Positions 18,151 to 28,499 of a stretch of 64,000 nt of DNA are shown piece after piece. Position 1 is the first letter of the stretch. Every line of letters starts with the position of its first letter. The notes under the pieces were generated by a model. The model made no database searches and was not told where the DNA came from. It saw only the letters and a list, made by a program, of their open reading frames with translations. The translations under genes and the position numbers were made by a program. This stretch comes from a bacterium D16-56 (GTDB lineage Bacteria; Bacillota; Clostridia; Lachnospirales; Lachnospiraceae), in the NCBI GenBank assembly GCA_003611875.1, contig RAYY01000022.1:27330-91329 (forward strand). The letters are read 5' to 3'.

Positions 18151-20001
18151 TTATAAGCTTTCTTTCTGTTCCTGAAGCCAAGAGGTAAAATAAGCCTGGA
18201 TTACATCAAAGGGAGCTTCTCCGATATCCAGCAGAAATGTGTGGAATGCCTTGGGATCAAAGTGTTCACCCAGCTCCTTTTCGGCGGTTTCACGCATATT
18301 CATAATTTCCATGCAGCCCACATAATAGGAAAGATAGTTAGCTGGATTCTCAATCATAGCATTATATAGAGCATCTGTAAGCAGACCAGGATCCTCATAG
18401 TAATTCAGAAGATACTCCCGCACCTGTTCTCGATCCCAACCCATATAGTTGATATACACATCCAGGCAGGCATGAAGTCCTAAAGTGGCAATAGAGTTGG
18501 CAGCAAGCAGTTCTCCCATCTCAGGACGCAGACCATTATCCAGGGTATAGGACAAATGCTCTACATAAGTGGCCCAGCCTTCACTAAAACCTTTGGAAGA
18601 CAGAATATTCCGGATGTTGGAATCACAATGGGTGTGAAAATATACATTCTGGTACAAATGTCCCGGATAACCCTCATGTGCAATGGTGTTGTAGAGCTCA
18701 TTGTTGGCAAAACGGGGATTCTCATTGATATAGATTACATTGTTTTGGTAATCATCAATGGGAGAAACCAGGTAAAATGCCGGGCTTAAGGAAAGCTCTA
18801 AGGATTTGGGAACCGACTTGAGGGTATAGCTGCACTCTGCAAGGGAAGGAAATTCTTCCAGGGATAAAACCTTTAATTCTTCCATAATGTCCTTTGGCTC
18901 TGTCTGCCGGTAGGCATAGGTATCCAACTCCTCTGCCAGCTCAGGATGGAAACGAAGCAGCAGGGAGGTTTTGGCAAGCTGCTTGTTCATCAAAAGTTCC
19001 ATATCCTTTAACAGCTCCTCAATCGATGCATAGGAGGTGCCTGTGGCAGAATAAACCAGATACTCGTAATATTTTTTTCCGTCAGGAAAGCCGCATAATC
19101 CTTTTTCATTGACGCCTGTACCGCGCAGCTCATGAAGACCGTCGATCAGAATCTGATAAGCAGGAATAAAATCGCTTTTTAAAAGTGCCTGGTTTTGCTG
19201 CCGATAAGCGTCTTTTTCCTCCTCTGTCAGATCAGGAAGATCGTCTAAGCGGCTGTTGAAGGTATCAATCATAAAATTATTGTCATCTGCCAGCAGATAG
19301 CTTTCACAGGATTCGATCAGATGGTCCAGCACCGTGTCGCTCATCATCAGCCCGGCTTCTGCCTTCATACGCTGGAAATCCATAAGCTCTTTATAATATT
19401 CATCAATATTTGCCAGAAGGTTCAAATAATCATCTACGTCCTCTTTCCGATAAAAAATGTATTCTGACAAAAGAATAGGAAGCTGAGCCTGAACACCAAT
19501 GGTTACGGCCAGAGGCTGACTGTACAGCTCCAGTCCATAGCTTTTTTCTTCAATATTAAGTATGCTTTGAAGAATGCGCAGGGTAAGCCTCTGTTGTTCT
19601 GTCAGAAGGGCGGGATCGTAGCCCTCCAGACTTTTTTTCAATTCCTGCTGGTCTGCTATGGAGTCTTTGATACTATCCAAGCTAAAATGGCCATATGGGC
19701 TTTCTGCCTTTGTGATTCCATAGGCAGACGGATCCTTTAACAAATAATGGAGATCAATCTGTCTTCCGATTATCTCACTTACAAACAGATCTTCCATTTG
19801 CTGTTCAAATTCGTTCTGAGCTTTAAGCTGGGCTTCTTCAAAATGCTCGTAATCTTCTGCAGGATCTTCTGAAAACGGAGATGCTGTAGTAGGGTCTGGC
19901 TCGTTTCCAGGCTGATAAGACCCATAGCATCCATTCAAAAATAAGGAAAAAACAAGAAAGAAAACCAGAAAGGAGCTGGTCAGGCGTTTTTTCATATTCA
20001 T
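18151..20001 (-). CDS. DUF885-family lipoprotein, putative zinc peptidase
   Basis: The 616-residue protein has a lipoprotein signal (lipobox LNGC at about residue 25) and the DUF885 domain. The zinc-ligand motif HEGYPGH lies near residue 444, and the later EGWATYVEHLSY supplies the presumed third ligand, giving a gluzincin-like site. Such proteins are believed to be exported carboxypeptidase-like enzymes, but substrates are mostly unknown. It should sit on the outer membrane face. It appears to be transcribed alone, ending at the terminator at 18071-18148, with pyrC about 110 bases upstream on the same strand. Confidence 0.85.
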   Translation of the reverse strand: MNMKKRLTSSFLVFFLVFSLFLNGCYGSYQPGNEPDPTTASPFSEDPAEDYEHFEEAQLKAQNEFEQQMEDLFVSEIIGRQIDLHYLLKDPSAYGITKAESPYGHFSLDSIKDSIADQQELKKSLEGYDPALLTEQQRLTLRILQSILNIEEKSYGLELYSQPLAVTIGVQAQLPILLSEYIFYRKEDVDDYLNLLANIDEYYKELMDFQRMKAEAGLMMSDTVLDHLIESCESYLLADDNNFMIDTFNSRLDDLPDLTEEEKDAYRQQNQALLKSDFIPAYQILIDGLHELRGTGVNEKGLCGFPDGKKYYEYLVYSATGTSYASIEELLKDMELLMNKQLAKTSLLLRFHPELAEELDTYAYRQTEPKDIMEELKVLSLEEFPSLAECSYTLKSVPKSLELSLSPAFYLVSPIDDYQNNVIYINENPRFANNELYNTIAHEGYPGHLYQNVYFHTHCDSNIRNILSSKGFSEGWATYVEHLSYTLDNGLRPEMGELLAANSIATLGLHACLDVYINYMGWDREQVREYLLNYYEDPGLLTDALYNAMIENPANYLSYYVGCMEIMNMRETAEKELGEHFDPKAFHTFLLDIGEAPFDVIQAYFTSWLQEQKESL

Positions 20002-20111
20002 AAGACATCCTCCAAGATGTTAAATTCTAGATTTTATTTCCCGAAACAGAGGGAGTGCCGGTGTTTTTATACTATAAACTATATTCATTAAAAAGACAAC
20101 TTATACAAAAT

Positions 20112-21380
20112 TTAGAAGGAATTGTAGATAATTTTTCCATTGCAGATGGTGTATTTAATCTTTCCAAAAAGCCGTTCTCCTATAAATGGAGAATTAGAAG
20201 ATTTGGAGGCAAATTCTGTTACAGTCCAAAGCTCATTGGGATCGAAAATAACTATATCAGCATCAGCTCCAGGGGAAAGACAGCCTTTATCCAGACTATA
20301 AAGCCGGGCAGGATTCAGGCTCATTTTCTCTATGAGCTGCAGCAGGGATAAATGTCCGGGATGAACTAAATTGGTCATGCCCAGTGCAAGGGAAGTTTCC
20401 AGACCAATAATCCCACTGGGAGCTTCTGTGAGAGGACGAGATTTTTCCTCTGGGCTGTGAGGAGCATGGTCCGTGGCAATGATATCAATGGTATTGTCCT
20501 GAAGTCCGTGAAGAATTTCTTCCCGGTCCAGCTCTGTGCGGAGAGGAGGATTCATTTTTGCCAGGGTTCCATGCTTTAAGACAGCAGTTTCATCCAGGGA
20601 AAAATGATGAGGCGTTACCTCTGCCACGATCCTTGCACCTAGATTCTTGGCAAGCCTGACCATGCGGACAGAATTACCTGAGCTGATATGCTGAATGTGG
20701 ACAACAGCCCCTGTGTGAAGAGCCAACATACAATCCCGCGCAACCATCACGTCCTCTGCCAGTGCAGGGGAGCCTCCGATGCCGAGCTGATGGGATACTA
20801 TGCCCTGATTAATACCATTATTTTCAATAAAAGCAGGATCCTCCTCATGAAAGCTTAGGGGTACGTTTAGACGGGCCGCTTCATCCATGGCGCGTTTGGC
20901 TAAGGAGGCATCCAATATGGGCATTCCGTCGTCTGTAAATCCGACAGCGCCCCGCTTTTTTAATTCCTCCATGTTCACCAGCTCACTGCCTTTCATGCCG
21001 ACTGTGACGGCAGCTGCCGACAGTACGTTGATTCCGGTTTTTCTTCCCTGGGACAAAATATATTCCAAGGTTTCCGGATTATCAACCGGAGGTTTTGTGT
21101 TGGCCATACAGACAACCGTAGTAAAACCGCCTTTTGCCGCTGCCAGGGCTCCGGTCTGAATATCTTCCTTATACGTAAGTCCCGGATCCCGAAAGTGTAC
21201 ATGAACGTCAATCAGGCCAGGCGCCACCACCAATCCAGCCGCGTCAATGACAAGGTCTTTTTCTGAAGGCTTGCTGCCGGATTCCATGGCAATGATTTTA
21301 CCATGGTCAATCACAAGATCCATCACCACATCTGTTTTCGATTTTGGATCAAGAATCCTGCCGTTTTGAATAAAAATCAT
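20112..21380 (-). CDS. pyrC: Dihydroorotase
   Basis: This amidohydrolase of 422 residues has the metal-binding HVHFRDPG near residues 60-67, the conserved NTKPPVDNP, and DHAPHSPEEK near 304-313. It is the class I type of Gram-positive bacteria. It interconverts carbamoyl-aspartate and dihydroorotate in pyrimidine synthesis. No other pyr genes are adjacent; the upstream gene is half of a ThrE exporter, about 36 bases away, so they might share a transcript. Confidence 0.94.
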   Translation of the reverse strand: MIFIQNGRILDPKSKTDVVMDLVIDHGKIIAMESGSKPSEKDLVIDAAGLVVAPGLIDVHVHFRDPGLTYKEDIQTGALAAAKGGFTTVVCMANTKPPVDNPETLEYILSQGRKTGINVLSAAAVTVGMKGSELVNMEELKKRGAVGFTDDGMPILDASLAKRAMDEAARLNVPLSFHEEDPAFIENNGINQGIVSHQLGIGGSPALAEDVMVARDCMLALHTGAVVHIQHISSGNSVRMVRLAKNLGARIVAEVTPHHFSLDETAVLKHGTLAKMNPPLRTELDREEILHGLQDNTIDIIATDHAPHSPEEKSRPLTEAPSGIIGLETSLALGMTNLVHPGHLSLLQLIEKMSLNPARLYSLDKGCLSPGADADIVIFDPNELWTVTEFASKSSNSPFIGERLFGKIKYTICNGKIIYNSF

Positions 21381-21416
21381 AATTGTAACCTCCGTAAAAT
21401 AAATAGATGGATTGAT

Positions 21417-21854
21417 TCAATGGGGTTTTTTGCCGTGGAACCATTTTTCCGGCAGTTCGAATACAAACACAATTCCCAGTACAATGGCGACAGCAGACTT
21501 GACCGCTCCATAGCCGGTTTCCAGAGCCATGGAGAGCTGGTTGCTTACTGTATAATAGGCTGCCCAGTAAATGCCGGCTCCAGGTACTAATGGGAAGATT
21601 CCTGAGATTAGGAATAAGGTGGCGGGACAACGCTTGCGCACGGCGAACCAGCGTGAAAGCAGTATGACTGCTACAGTAGCACAAAAGGTAGCAGTGGCGG
21701 CAGAAGTGACAGGCTGAAGACAAAGATAGAACAGCCATCCAATGCCGCCTATGGTTCCGCAGTAAGGATAATAACGGGCAGGCACACCGAACAACAGGGA
21801 AAATCCTATGGTTCCTACGGCAGCCGCCAGAACCTGCAGGATTAATCTTATCAT
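21417..21854 (-). CDS. Threonine/serine exporter-like protein, small (ThrE C-terminal type) subunit
   Basis: This 145-residue protein has about four to five hydrophobic segments and the conserved FGVPARYYPYCGTIGGIGW near its N-terminus and LFLISGIFPLVPGAGIYWAAYY later, both typical of the DUF3815/ThrE_2 domain. In Corynebacterium ThrE is one polypeptide; in Firmicutes the two parts are often separate genes, as here. It follows the larger half by about 50 bases. The transported amino acid is not shown by the sequence. Confidence 0.85.
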   Translation of the reverse strand: MIRLILQVLAAAVGTIGFSLLFGVPARYYPYCGTIGGIGWLFYLCLQPVTSAATATFCATVAVILLSRWFAVRKRCPATLFLISGIFPLVPGAGIYWAAYYTVSNQLSMALETGYGAVKSAVAIVLGIVFVFELPEKWFHGKKPH

Positions 21855-21905
21855 GAGTAGAAAGCTCCTTTCAAATTATGGTTGATCCGATGATTTGCGG
21901 ATTTT

Positions 21906-22715
21906 TCAAAGAATCCCGCCAATAATGCCATTATATACTGCCATCATAAAGCCGGCTCCCATGGCAATACAAAAAAATACCAGGACGGCATCCAGCATAC
22001 GAACGGATCCGGAAATATAATCGCCGTCTGCCATATCCCGGATTGCATTGGTAAAAGGAACCCCGGGCACCATAATGATGATTCCTCCCACCAGCATGGA
22101 TTCCAGGTGCGTACCTGTAAAAAGTCTGTAGCAGATAATGCTTAAAAGTGTTACCAGAGAGCTTCCTAAAATATTGCAGACGATTTTGGAAAAATGCGGT
22201 TTTCCGATTTTCAGCAGATACCAGTAAAGCAGTATGCCGATTCCAACTGTACACAGACCATCCAGCCATCCTCCGCCAAAGAGATAGCTGAAACATGCGC
22301 CGGAAATGCCTGCAGACACAATCTGCAGTTTTTCCGGAAACTCCGGCATCTGCTGGATCCGCCTCAGCTCCTGCCTCACCTGTTCTGCAGTATAATCGCC
22401 GTTTTCGATCTGGCGGGAAAGCTGATTTACCTCTGCCACCCGCCCTAAATTGGCGCGGTTAACCGGAATCAGCAGCACCTTGGCAAACTGAGATTCTTTT
22501 TCATCCTCATTTCCCGATGTTAGGAATATGCCGTTGCTGAGTACAAAGGCGCTGGCAGAGGTAAGCCCAAAATGTCTGCAGATCCGATAAATGGTTTCCT
22601 CTACCCGGAAAATCTCTGCTCCGTTTTCCAAAAGGAGCTTTCCGGCTTCCAATGCGGCTAAGAGAGCTTCTCGGTCCTGTCCTGAACGTTCCATGAATAA
22701 GGATTTTCCTTTCAT
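21906..22715 (-). CDS. Threonine/serine exporter-like protein, large (DUF1212) subunit
   Basis: This 269-residue protein has a soluble N-terminal part of about 120 residues (including GAEIFRVEETIYRIC and TSASAFVLSNGIFLT, typical of DUF1212) and about five C-terminal membrane segments ending with the GGIIIMVPGVPFTNAIRDM signature. It is the partner of the small subunit downstream. Its start overlaps the end of the MBL hydrolase gene by four bases. Confidence 0.87.
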   Translation of the reverse strand: MKGKSLFMERSGQDREALLAALEAGKLLLENGAEIFRVEETIYRICRHFGLTSASAFVLSNGIFLTSGNEDEKESQFAKVLLIPVNRANLGRVAEVNQLSRQIENGDYTAEQVRQELRRIQQMPEFPEKLQIVSAGISGACFSYLFGGGWLDGLCTVGIGILLYWYLLKIGKPHFSKIVCNILGSSLVTLLSIICYRLFTGTHLESMLVGGIIIMVPGVPFTNAIRDMADGDYISGSVRMLDAVLVFFCIAMGAGFMMAVYNGIIGGIL

Positions 22716-23422
22716 ATCAGAAAGCTTTGTCCTTCCTGCCGGATCTCTGCGATCTTATTTCGATAGGATTCTGAGCAGGGGAGACTTTTTAAGCGGTCAA
22801 TGATTCCATAATCCTCCCAAAAATGCATGGGAAATACCATTTTGGCTCCCACGGTTTCCATAAACTCGTGAAGTCCCAAATAAAACCACTCTTCCTGGCG
22901 TCCATCTAAAGGAAGCATGGCAGCGTCTGGAAGGACCCCGCATTGGCGGATGTTTTCCAATTCACGATGATAATTGGCATTCATGTTGTTATTCCAAGCC
23001 TTTGTCTCCCCGCTCCACCTCCAGTTATTCAAATCTCCTGCATGATACAGCACATGGCCGTCATGTTCTACCAGAAAGGCAATGCCTTCATCTGTGGAAC
23101 GAAAGGCTGTAATACGGACGCCGCCGCCCTCAGAAAGGGATAAAGTGCTTCCGGGATCCATGTATTCGGTTTGGCAGAAATACTTTTCCGGTACCCGGTT
23201 CTGCCAGATATCATCAGACAGAATATAACGGATTTTAGGATGCTTATCAGCCAGTGTCCAGATAATTTGCGAGAAATGGTCCTCATGCCGGTGACTGACA
23301 AAAACAAGCAGCTCTTTGTCTGGCAGAAGATCTGGAAGCGGCCCTTTCATATAGTCAAACAGCAGATACAGCCGTTTTAGCTCTACAAGGAAGCTGCTGT
23401 GATGAATATAGGTTATTTTCAT
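22712..23422 (-). CDS. MBL-fold metallohydrolase
   Basis: This 236-residue metallo-beta-lactamase-fold protein begins MKITYIHHSSFLVEL, with the zinc motif SHRHEDHFS near residues 44-52 and later ligands in YHAGDLNNWRW and MVFPMHFWED. This pattern resembles the UlaG/YtkL group of small MBL proteins. The substrate is unknown. It is the first gene of the segment MBL-thrE-thrE2 with tight spacing. Confidence 0.82.
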   Translation of the reverse strand: MKITYIHHSSFLVELKRLYLLFDYMKGPLPDLLPDKELLVFVSHRHEDHFSQIIWTLADKHPKIRYILSDDIWQNRVPEKYFCQTEYMDPGSTLSLSEGGGVRITAFRSTDEGIAFLVEHDGHVLYHAGDLNNWRWSGETKAWNNNMNANYHRELENIRQCGVLPDAAMLPLDGRQEEWFYLGLHEFMETVGAKMVFPMHFWEDYGIIDRLKSLPCSESYRNKIAEIRQEGQSFLI

Positions 23423-23503
23423 AGAAAAACCTCCATGGATTTAGATTTCTGTGGCTACATTTTATCACAAACAGAAGGAAAAAAATAGTAGGAACAGAAA
23501 AAA

Positions 23504-23539
23504 GGCAGTAACCTCTTAAAGATGAAAAAGGTTACTGCC
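23504..23539 (-). terminator. Rho-independent terminator after the DUF378 gene
   Basis: GGCAGTAACCT and AGGTTACTGCC (11 base pairs, 14-base loop) are followed on the minus strand by a T-rich run (complement of 23496-23503). It ends the pot-DUF378 transcription unit. Confidence 0.85.
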
Positions 23540-23556
23540 CATGCATAGCTTTACAT

Positions 23557-23772
23557 TTAAGATTGGCTGCGGACATTATTATTCTGCATATAAAAACTGA
23601 TAAGATAAAGTCCGCAAAGTCCTACTAGTCCGTAGATGATTCTGGAAATCCAGCTCATGCCTCCAAATATAGAAGCTACCAAATTAAAGTCAAAAAATCC
23701 GATTAGTCCCCAGTTCACCGCACCGATGATAGCCAGGGTTAAAGCTGTGTAATCTAAAGCTTTATTTCTCAT
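23557..23772 (-). CDS. DUF378-family small membrane protein
   Basis: This 71-residue protein has two hydrophobic segments and the family pattern ALDYTALTLAIIGAVNWGLIGFFDFNLV and IYGLVGLCGLYLI. The start at 23772 has GGAGG seven bases upstream; the frame continues 36 codons further but that stretch lies in the gap after potD and lacks a ribosome site. The function of DUF378 proteins is not known. It lies 84 bases after potD and shares the downstream terminator. Confidence 0.88.
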   Translation of the reverse strand: MRNKALDYTALTLAIIGAVNWGLIGFFDFNLVASIFGGMSWISRIIYGLVGLCGLYLISFYMQNNNVRSQS

Positions 23773-23855
23773 AATGCCACCTCCTATGAGGGTAGTATGT
23801 GCGGCTTGTGAGAAAATATGCATTTTGTCAAAGACATGCATAAATGGACGGACGT

Positions 23856-25001
23856 TTAATTGGATTTTACCTCTTTCCAAAGATCATTATATATAGTATC
23901 CACATCATCTCCAAGATAGCGGAATACTTCGCAATTCACCAGAGAATCCTTATCCGGAAATACGGATTTGTTATTTTGCAGGTCTTCGTCCAGAAGATCA
24001 AAGGCTCCTTTGTTGGGGGTAGGATAGGTAATATATTCAAAATTTGCTTTGGCAATTTCCGGACGGCAGAGGAAGTCGATCCATTTTTCGGCATTTGTTT
24101 TATTTTTGGCATTTTTTGGAATTACCCATGCATCCAGCCAAAGATTTGTGCCTTCCTGGGGAATTACATACTCCAGAGAATAGTCTAGCCCCAGATTTGC
24201 CACCTCTTCCTGAATATAAAGCATTTCACCGGAATAGATTACGCCCACAGCAGCCTCTCCGCCAATCATCTTATCCCGCACCTGATCAATGACATATGCC
24301 TGAACCAAAGGCTTTTGGTCGATCAACGCCTGTTTTGCCTGTTCAAGCTCACCCTCATCCGAGCTGTTCATGGAAAAGCCGTCCTTTTTCAGGGCAACCA
24401 TAAAAGCGTCGCGAACACTGTCCTGCATAAGAATCTCACCGCTTAGCTTTTCATCCCATAGATCTGACCATTTTGTGGGCGGCGCCACTCCCAGCTCCTG
24501 CAGGCGTTTGGTATTGTATAAAATACCGACTGTTCCCCAGCAGTAGGGAACCGAATATTTGTTTTCCGGATCAAAGGCTTTTGACATTTCCATATAGTCA
24601 GGGTCAATCTGGCTGATGTTGGGTACATTATCAAAATTAACCTCTGCCAGAAGATCATTCTCAATCATTTTCTGTATCATGTAATCAGAAGGACAGACCA
24701 CATCGTAGGTGACAGCTCCAGCTTCAATAATAGGATACATTTCTTCGTTGGTTTCAAACAGGTCATATACTACCCGGATGCCGGTTTCATCTTCAAATTG
24801 GTTAATGACGTCCTCATCAATATACTCTCCCCAATTGTAAACATATAATTCATCTGAGACTGTTTCATCTTCCCTATTTCCCTCTATGGCGGCAGTACTG
24901 CTGCCGGAAGACGATTCACCAGAAGATCCGCCTTTGCAGCCGGTCAGAAAGACGGCTATGGCAGCAGCCGCAAAACCACATGCAATCAACCTTTTTTTCA
25001 T
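23856..25001 (-). CDS. potD: Spermidine/putrescine ABC transporter substrate-binding lipoprotein
   Basis: The 381-residue protein has a lipoprotein signal (LTGC, Cys about residue 22), a Ser/Gly-rich linker and a type II periplasmic-binding fold. It contains LYVYNWGEYID and the polyamine-binding protein pattern YDVVCPSDYMIQKM, then VPYCWGTVGI. It captures polyamines outside the membrane for PotABC. It overlaps potC by four bases. Polyamine specificity is inferred from the whole operon. Confidence 0.9.
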   Translation of the reverse strand: MKKRLIACGFAAAAIAVFLTGCKGGSSGESSSGSSTAAIEGNREDETVSDELYVYNWGEYIDEDVINQFEDETGIRVVYDLFETNEEMYPIIEAGAVTYDVVCPSDYMIQKMIENDLLAEVNFDNVPNISQIDPDYMEMSKAFDPENKYSVPYCWGTVGILYNTKRLQELGVAPPTKWSDLWDEKLSGEILMQDSVRDAFMVALKKDGFSMNSSDEGELEQAKQALIDQKPLVQAYVIDQVRDKMIGGEAAVGVIYSGEMLYIQEEVANLGLDYSLEYVIPQEGTNLWLDAWVIPKNAKNKTNAEKWIDFLCRPEIAKANFEYITYPTPNKGAFDLLDEDLQNNKSVFPDKDSLVNCEVFRYLGDDVDTIYNDLWKEVKSN

Positions 25002-25825
25002 AAAAAATTCCTCCTTGATAAAAAATTAAACCTTTTTTCCGTTTTCCTTCGAGGCACAAAGTTGGTAAAGATCAACAGGGTAAGCACTATCAGGAAAATT
25101 ACCGTGGAAAGGGCGTACATGGACGGGCGGATGCCGCGGCGCACTTCACTGTATATAAGGGTAGAAAGGGTATTGATACCTGCTCCTTTTGTAAAGTGTG
25201 TGATGATAAAATCATCCAGAGACATGGTGAAGGCCAGCAAAAATCCAGACAGCACACCAGGCAGAATGTCCGGAAATACCACCTTAAAAAAAGCATATAC
25301 CGGGCCCGCTCCCAGATCCATAGCCGCCTCATAGGTAGATCGGTTCGTCTGTTTCAGCTTGGGCATTACACTTAAAATTACATAAGGAATATTGAAGGTA
25401 ATGTGGGCAATCAGGATGGTCCTAAAGCCTAAGGATATCCCAAAGGCGATAAAAGCCAGCATAAGGGAAATCCCGGTGACAATGTCTGCATTGAGCATAG
25501 GAATATTGGTGATTCCCATTACAATTGCTTTGTGCATCGGCTTCATGGTATTGATGGCAATGCAGGCAGCCACCCCGATCACCGTGGCAATAAGGGCAGA
25601 GAGAAAAGCAATCAGCAGCGTGTTATGCAGGGCTGCCATAATATTGCGGCTGGCAAACATATCTGTGTACCACCGAAGGGTAAATCCGCCCCACTGGGTA
25701 CGGGATTTGGATGAATTAAAGGACAGGACCATCATGGTTGCAATGGGGGCATACAAAAAAATCATGATCAGCACCAGGTAAAAATCCTGCCAGGTTCGTC
25801 GAAGAAAACGCTGCAGTCTGTTCAT
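24998..25825 (-). CDS. potC: Spermidine/putrescine ABC transporter permease PotC
   Basis: This 275-residue permease has about six membrane segments. The EAA loop (TYEAAMDLGAGPVYAFFKVVF) near residues 165-185 contacts the PotA ATPase. It contains FNSSKSRTQWGGFTLRWY near the N-terminus, typical of PotC. It is coupled by overlap to both potB and potD. Confidence 0.92.
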   Translation of the reverse strand: MNRLQRFLRRTWQDFYLVLIMIFLYAPIATMMVLSFNSSKSRTQWGGFTLRWYTDMFASRNIMAALHNTLLIAFLSALIATVIGVAACIAINTMKPMHKAIVMGITNIPMLNADIVTGISLMLAFIAFGISLGFRTILIAHITFNIPYVILSVMPKLKQTNRSTYEAAMDLGAGPVYAFFKVVFPDILPGVLSGFLLAFTMSLDDFIITHFTKGAGINTLSTLIYSEVRRGIRPSMYALSTVIFLIVLTLLIFTNFVPRRKTEKRFNFLSRRNFL

Positions 25826-26637
25826 TAGAATGCACTCCCTTCACCGTTTTTATCATATTTGGCAATTACTGCCATGCTGATCAGAATAAAGATCATCAGC
25901 ACTAAGGAAAGACCTGAGCCTAAATGCCAGTTGCTCCCTCTGGTAAATTCCTGTTCGATTACATTGCCGATCAACAGGATCTTGCTGCCTCCTAACAGGT
26001 TGGAGATGACAAAGGTAGTCAGTGCCGGTACAAACACCATAGTAATCCCGCTGATCACGCCAGGTACACTTAACGGAAACCAAATCCGCAGCAGGGTTTG
26101 TACAGGATTTGCCCCTAAGTCACGGGCAGCATTGATCGTATCGTCGTCGATCTTGCAGAGTACATTGTAAATCGGCAGCACCATAAAAGGCAGAAAATTG
26201 TAAACCATACCTAAAATAATGGCGCCGGAGGTATTGATCAAATTCTGGCTGGGCAGATGCAGCACAGATAAGATTCCGTTGATCACACCGTTTTTCTCTA
26301 ATAAAGTCTGCCAGGCCATAGTACGCAGCAGAAAATTCATCCACATGGGAAGGATGAAGATAAACACAATAAAGCTTCCCCGCCCTACGCCCCGGTTCCG
26401 CAGGATCATGGCCAGGGGGTAGGCAAGAATCAGACAAACAACAGTGCTGATTAAGGACAGCCACAGGGACAGCCACAAAGCCTTTACATGCTCCGGGGTT
26501 CCGATCGACGTTACATTGGCAAGAGTAAAAGCACCGTTCCGATCTGTAAGCCCGTAATATAGGATCAACGCTAAAGGGATGATAATAAAGCCTGCCATCC
26601 ATACCAGATAAGGCGCGGCCAGCATTTTTTTACTCAT
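25825..26637 (-). CDS. potB: Spermidine/putrescine ABC transporter permease PotB
   Basis: This permease of 270 residues begins [22 protein letters not shown]. The EAA-type loop [21 protein letters not shown] is near residue 167. It forms the heterodimeric channel with PotC. Its start lies within the last eight bases of potA, and its stop shares a base with the potC start. Confidence 0.92.
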   Translation of the reverse strand: MSKKMLAAPYLVWMAGFIIIPLALILYYGLTDRNGAFTLANVTSIGTPEHVKALWLSLWLSLISTVVCLILAYPLAMILRNRGVGRGSFIVFIFILPMWMNFLLRTMAWQTLLEKNGVINGILSVLHLPSQNLINTSGAIILGMVYNFLPFMVLPIYNVLCKIDDDTINAARDLGANPVQTLLRIWFPLSVPGVISGITMVFVPALTTFVISNLLGGSKILLIGNVIEQEFTRGSNWHLGSGLSLVLMIFILISMAVIAKYDKNGEGSAF

Positions 26638-27706
26638 TGACTCCTACGGCCTCCTCATCCTCTGAAGCAGGTTTATTCATGATTTGGATATCAAAGGGAT
26701 CCACATGGATGCCTACTTCTCTGCCTACAGGACATAGATCTGTGCTGTGAACCAGCCATTCAAAGCCGTCGGGAGTCGTTACCTCCATCTCATAATGAAC
26801 GCCTTTAAAGATCAGATGGGTACACACACCGGTAAGGGTCCCTGCAGGCGGATCTACCAGGTCAATGTCTTCAGGACGAATCACCACATCCACGGGACGG
26901 TTGCTGCCAAAGCCTTTGTCCACACAGGCAAACCGAGCGCCGAAGATTTCTACCAGCTCATCTCGTATCATAATGCCCGGGACAATATTGCTTTCCCCAA
27001 TGAAATCCGCCACAAAGGCATTTTCCGGTTCATTATAGATCTGTTCAGGAGTGCCCATCTGCTGAATATAACCCTGGTTCATGACAACAATGGTATCAGA
27101 CATAGTCAGAGCCTCTTCCTGATCGTGGGTTACATAGATAAAGGTGATTCCCAGCTCATTTTTCAGACGGATCAGCTCATATTGCATATCCTGACGCAGC
27201 TTTAGGTCAAGGGCGCCTAAGGGTTCGTCTAAAAGCAGAACACGAGGTTCATTTACAATAGCCCGGGCAATGGCAATACGCTGCTGCTGGCCTCCGCTTA
27301 GAGAGCTGACGGAGCGGTTCTCATAGCCGTCTAAGTTTACCAGCTTTAGCGCGTATTTGATTTTATCCTGGATGTAGGACTTTGACTTGCCTTTGATCTT
27401 CAGCCCAAAGGCAATGTTTTCTGCAATATTCATATGAGAAAATAGGGCATATTTCTGGAATACGGTATTAAGCTGGCGCTTGTTTGGCGGAAGCTTGCTG
27501 ATATCCTCTCCGTCGAAGATCACCTGTCCTTGGTCGGCAGTCTCAAAGCCGCCTATGATCCGCAGGGTGGTGGTCTTGCCGCAGCCGCTGGGGCCTAATA
27601 AGGTGACAAAGGTATTTTCCGCCACAGAGAGATTCAGATTGTCTAAAACCACAGTCCCGTCAAAGCTTTTTGTAATATTTCTTAAATCGATCAAGGGCTG
27701 GCTCAT
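26630..27706 (-). CDS. potA: Spermidine/putrescine ABC transporter ATPase PotA
   Basis: This ATPase of 358 residues has Walker [10 protein letters not shown] near residues 38-46, signature SLSGGQQQR near 136-144 and Walker [12 protein letters not shown] near 158-168. The C-terminal TOBE domain is of PotA type. It powers polyamine uptake. It is the first transporter gene, about 110 bases after the cupin regulator gene, which is on the same strand. Confidence 0.94.
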   Translation of the reverse strand: MSQPLIDLRNITKSFDGTVVLDNLNLSVAENTFVTLLGPSGCGKTTTLRIIGGFETADQGQVIFDGEDISKLPPNKRQLNTVFQKYALFSHMNIAENIAFGLKIKGKSKSYIQDKIKYALKLVNLDGYENRSVSSLSGGQQQRIAIARAIVNEPRVLLLDEPLGALDLKLRQDMQYELIRLKNELGITFIYVTHDQEEALTMSDTIVVMNQGYIQQMGTPEQIYNEPENAFVADFIGESNIVPGIMIRDELVEIFGARFACVDKGFGSNRPVDVVIRPEDIDLVDPPAGTLTGVCTHLIFKGVHYEMEVTTPDGFEWLVHSTDLCPVGREVGIHVDPFDIQIMNKPASEDEEAVGVNE

Positions 27707-27813
27707 AGTATGTTCCTCCTATGTATCTGGAGACCCGCAGGTGTATTATCACATGAGGGTGAAGGCAGCAGGCTCCGATATGGCAATATTCCGGCAGATT
27801 ATAATAGCCGGTT

Positions 27814-28347
27814 TTAAAAGCTTGGCGGTGAGCTGACCCACAAAAGGACGGCTCCTGCCTTACTGGAAAGAAAATGCTTTTTGTCCGGCACAAAATAAAA
27901 GGATTCTCCCTTTTTTGCCCGAAAAACCTGGCTTCCGATGTGAATGGCAACAGAACCCTGCAGCACATAGCCGAACTCCTCTCCTTCATGGGGATTATCC
28001 GGATAGGTTTCTCCGCCTGCTTCTAAGGTCAGAAGAATTGGCTCCATCATATTCTTTTGGGCATTGGGAATGATCCACTTAATCTCATTTTTTAGTTCCG
28101 GGTCATATTTTTCAAAATAGTCTGACTTTCCGAATACGATTTGTTCGTCAGGACCTTCATAAAAAAATTCGCCTAAAGTAGTACCCAGACATTGAAGAAT
28201 ATCTGTCAGGGTTGCAATGGAGGGGGATGTCAGGTTCCGCTCTACCTGGGAAATAAATCCCTTGGACAGCTCGGAACGGTCGGCAAGCTCCTCCTGGGTG
28301 AGACCCTTTAATACCCGGAGTTCCTTTAATTTTAAACCGATATCCAT
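27814..28347 (-). CDS. XRE-family regulator with C-terminal cupin, PuuR-like
   Basis: The 177-residue protein has an N-terminal helix-turn-helix (GLKLKELRVLKGLTQEELAD... SELSKGFISQVERN, about residues 4-60) and a C-terminal cupin domain from about 105 (GGETYPDNPHEGEEFGYVLQG). This layout is that of PuuR-type regulators, which control polyamine genes. Position upstream of potABCD on the same strand, behind a single promoter, makes it the probable pot regulator. The start at 28347 has GGGAGG upstream; an ATG seven codons earlier is less well placed. Confidence 0.85.
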   Translation of the reverse strand: MDIGLKLKELRVLKGLTQEELADRSELSKGFISQVERNLTSPSIATLTDILQCLGTTLGEFFYEGPDEQIVFGKSDYFEKYDPELKNEIKWIIPNAQKNMMEPILLTLEAGGETYPDNPHEGEEFGYVLQGSVAIHIGSQVFRAKKGESFYFVPDKKHFLSSKAGAVLLWVSSPPSF

Positions 28348-28470
28348 GTATTGCCTCCCACTATGCAAAAAAGCTACAACTACATGATAATTAACCTTAA
28401 AGTTTACAAATACTAACTGACTATGAAAATAAGTAAAAAGTTTAGTAATAATAAACAGGCAGTAAGTACC

Positions 28471-28498
28471 ATTATACAGAAAAATACTGTCCTGTCAA
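28471..28498 (-). promoter_or_regulatory. Sigma-A promoter of the regulator-potABCD unit
   Basis: On the minus strand TTGACA (28498-28493), a 16-base spacer and TATAAT (28476-28471) form a near-perfect promoter. About 120 A/T-rich bases separate it from the regulator start, room for an operator or leader. Confidence 0.75.
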
Positions 28499-28499
28499 T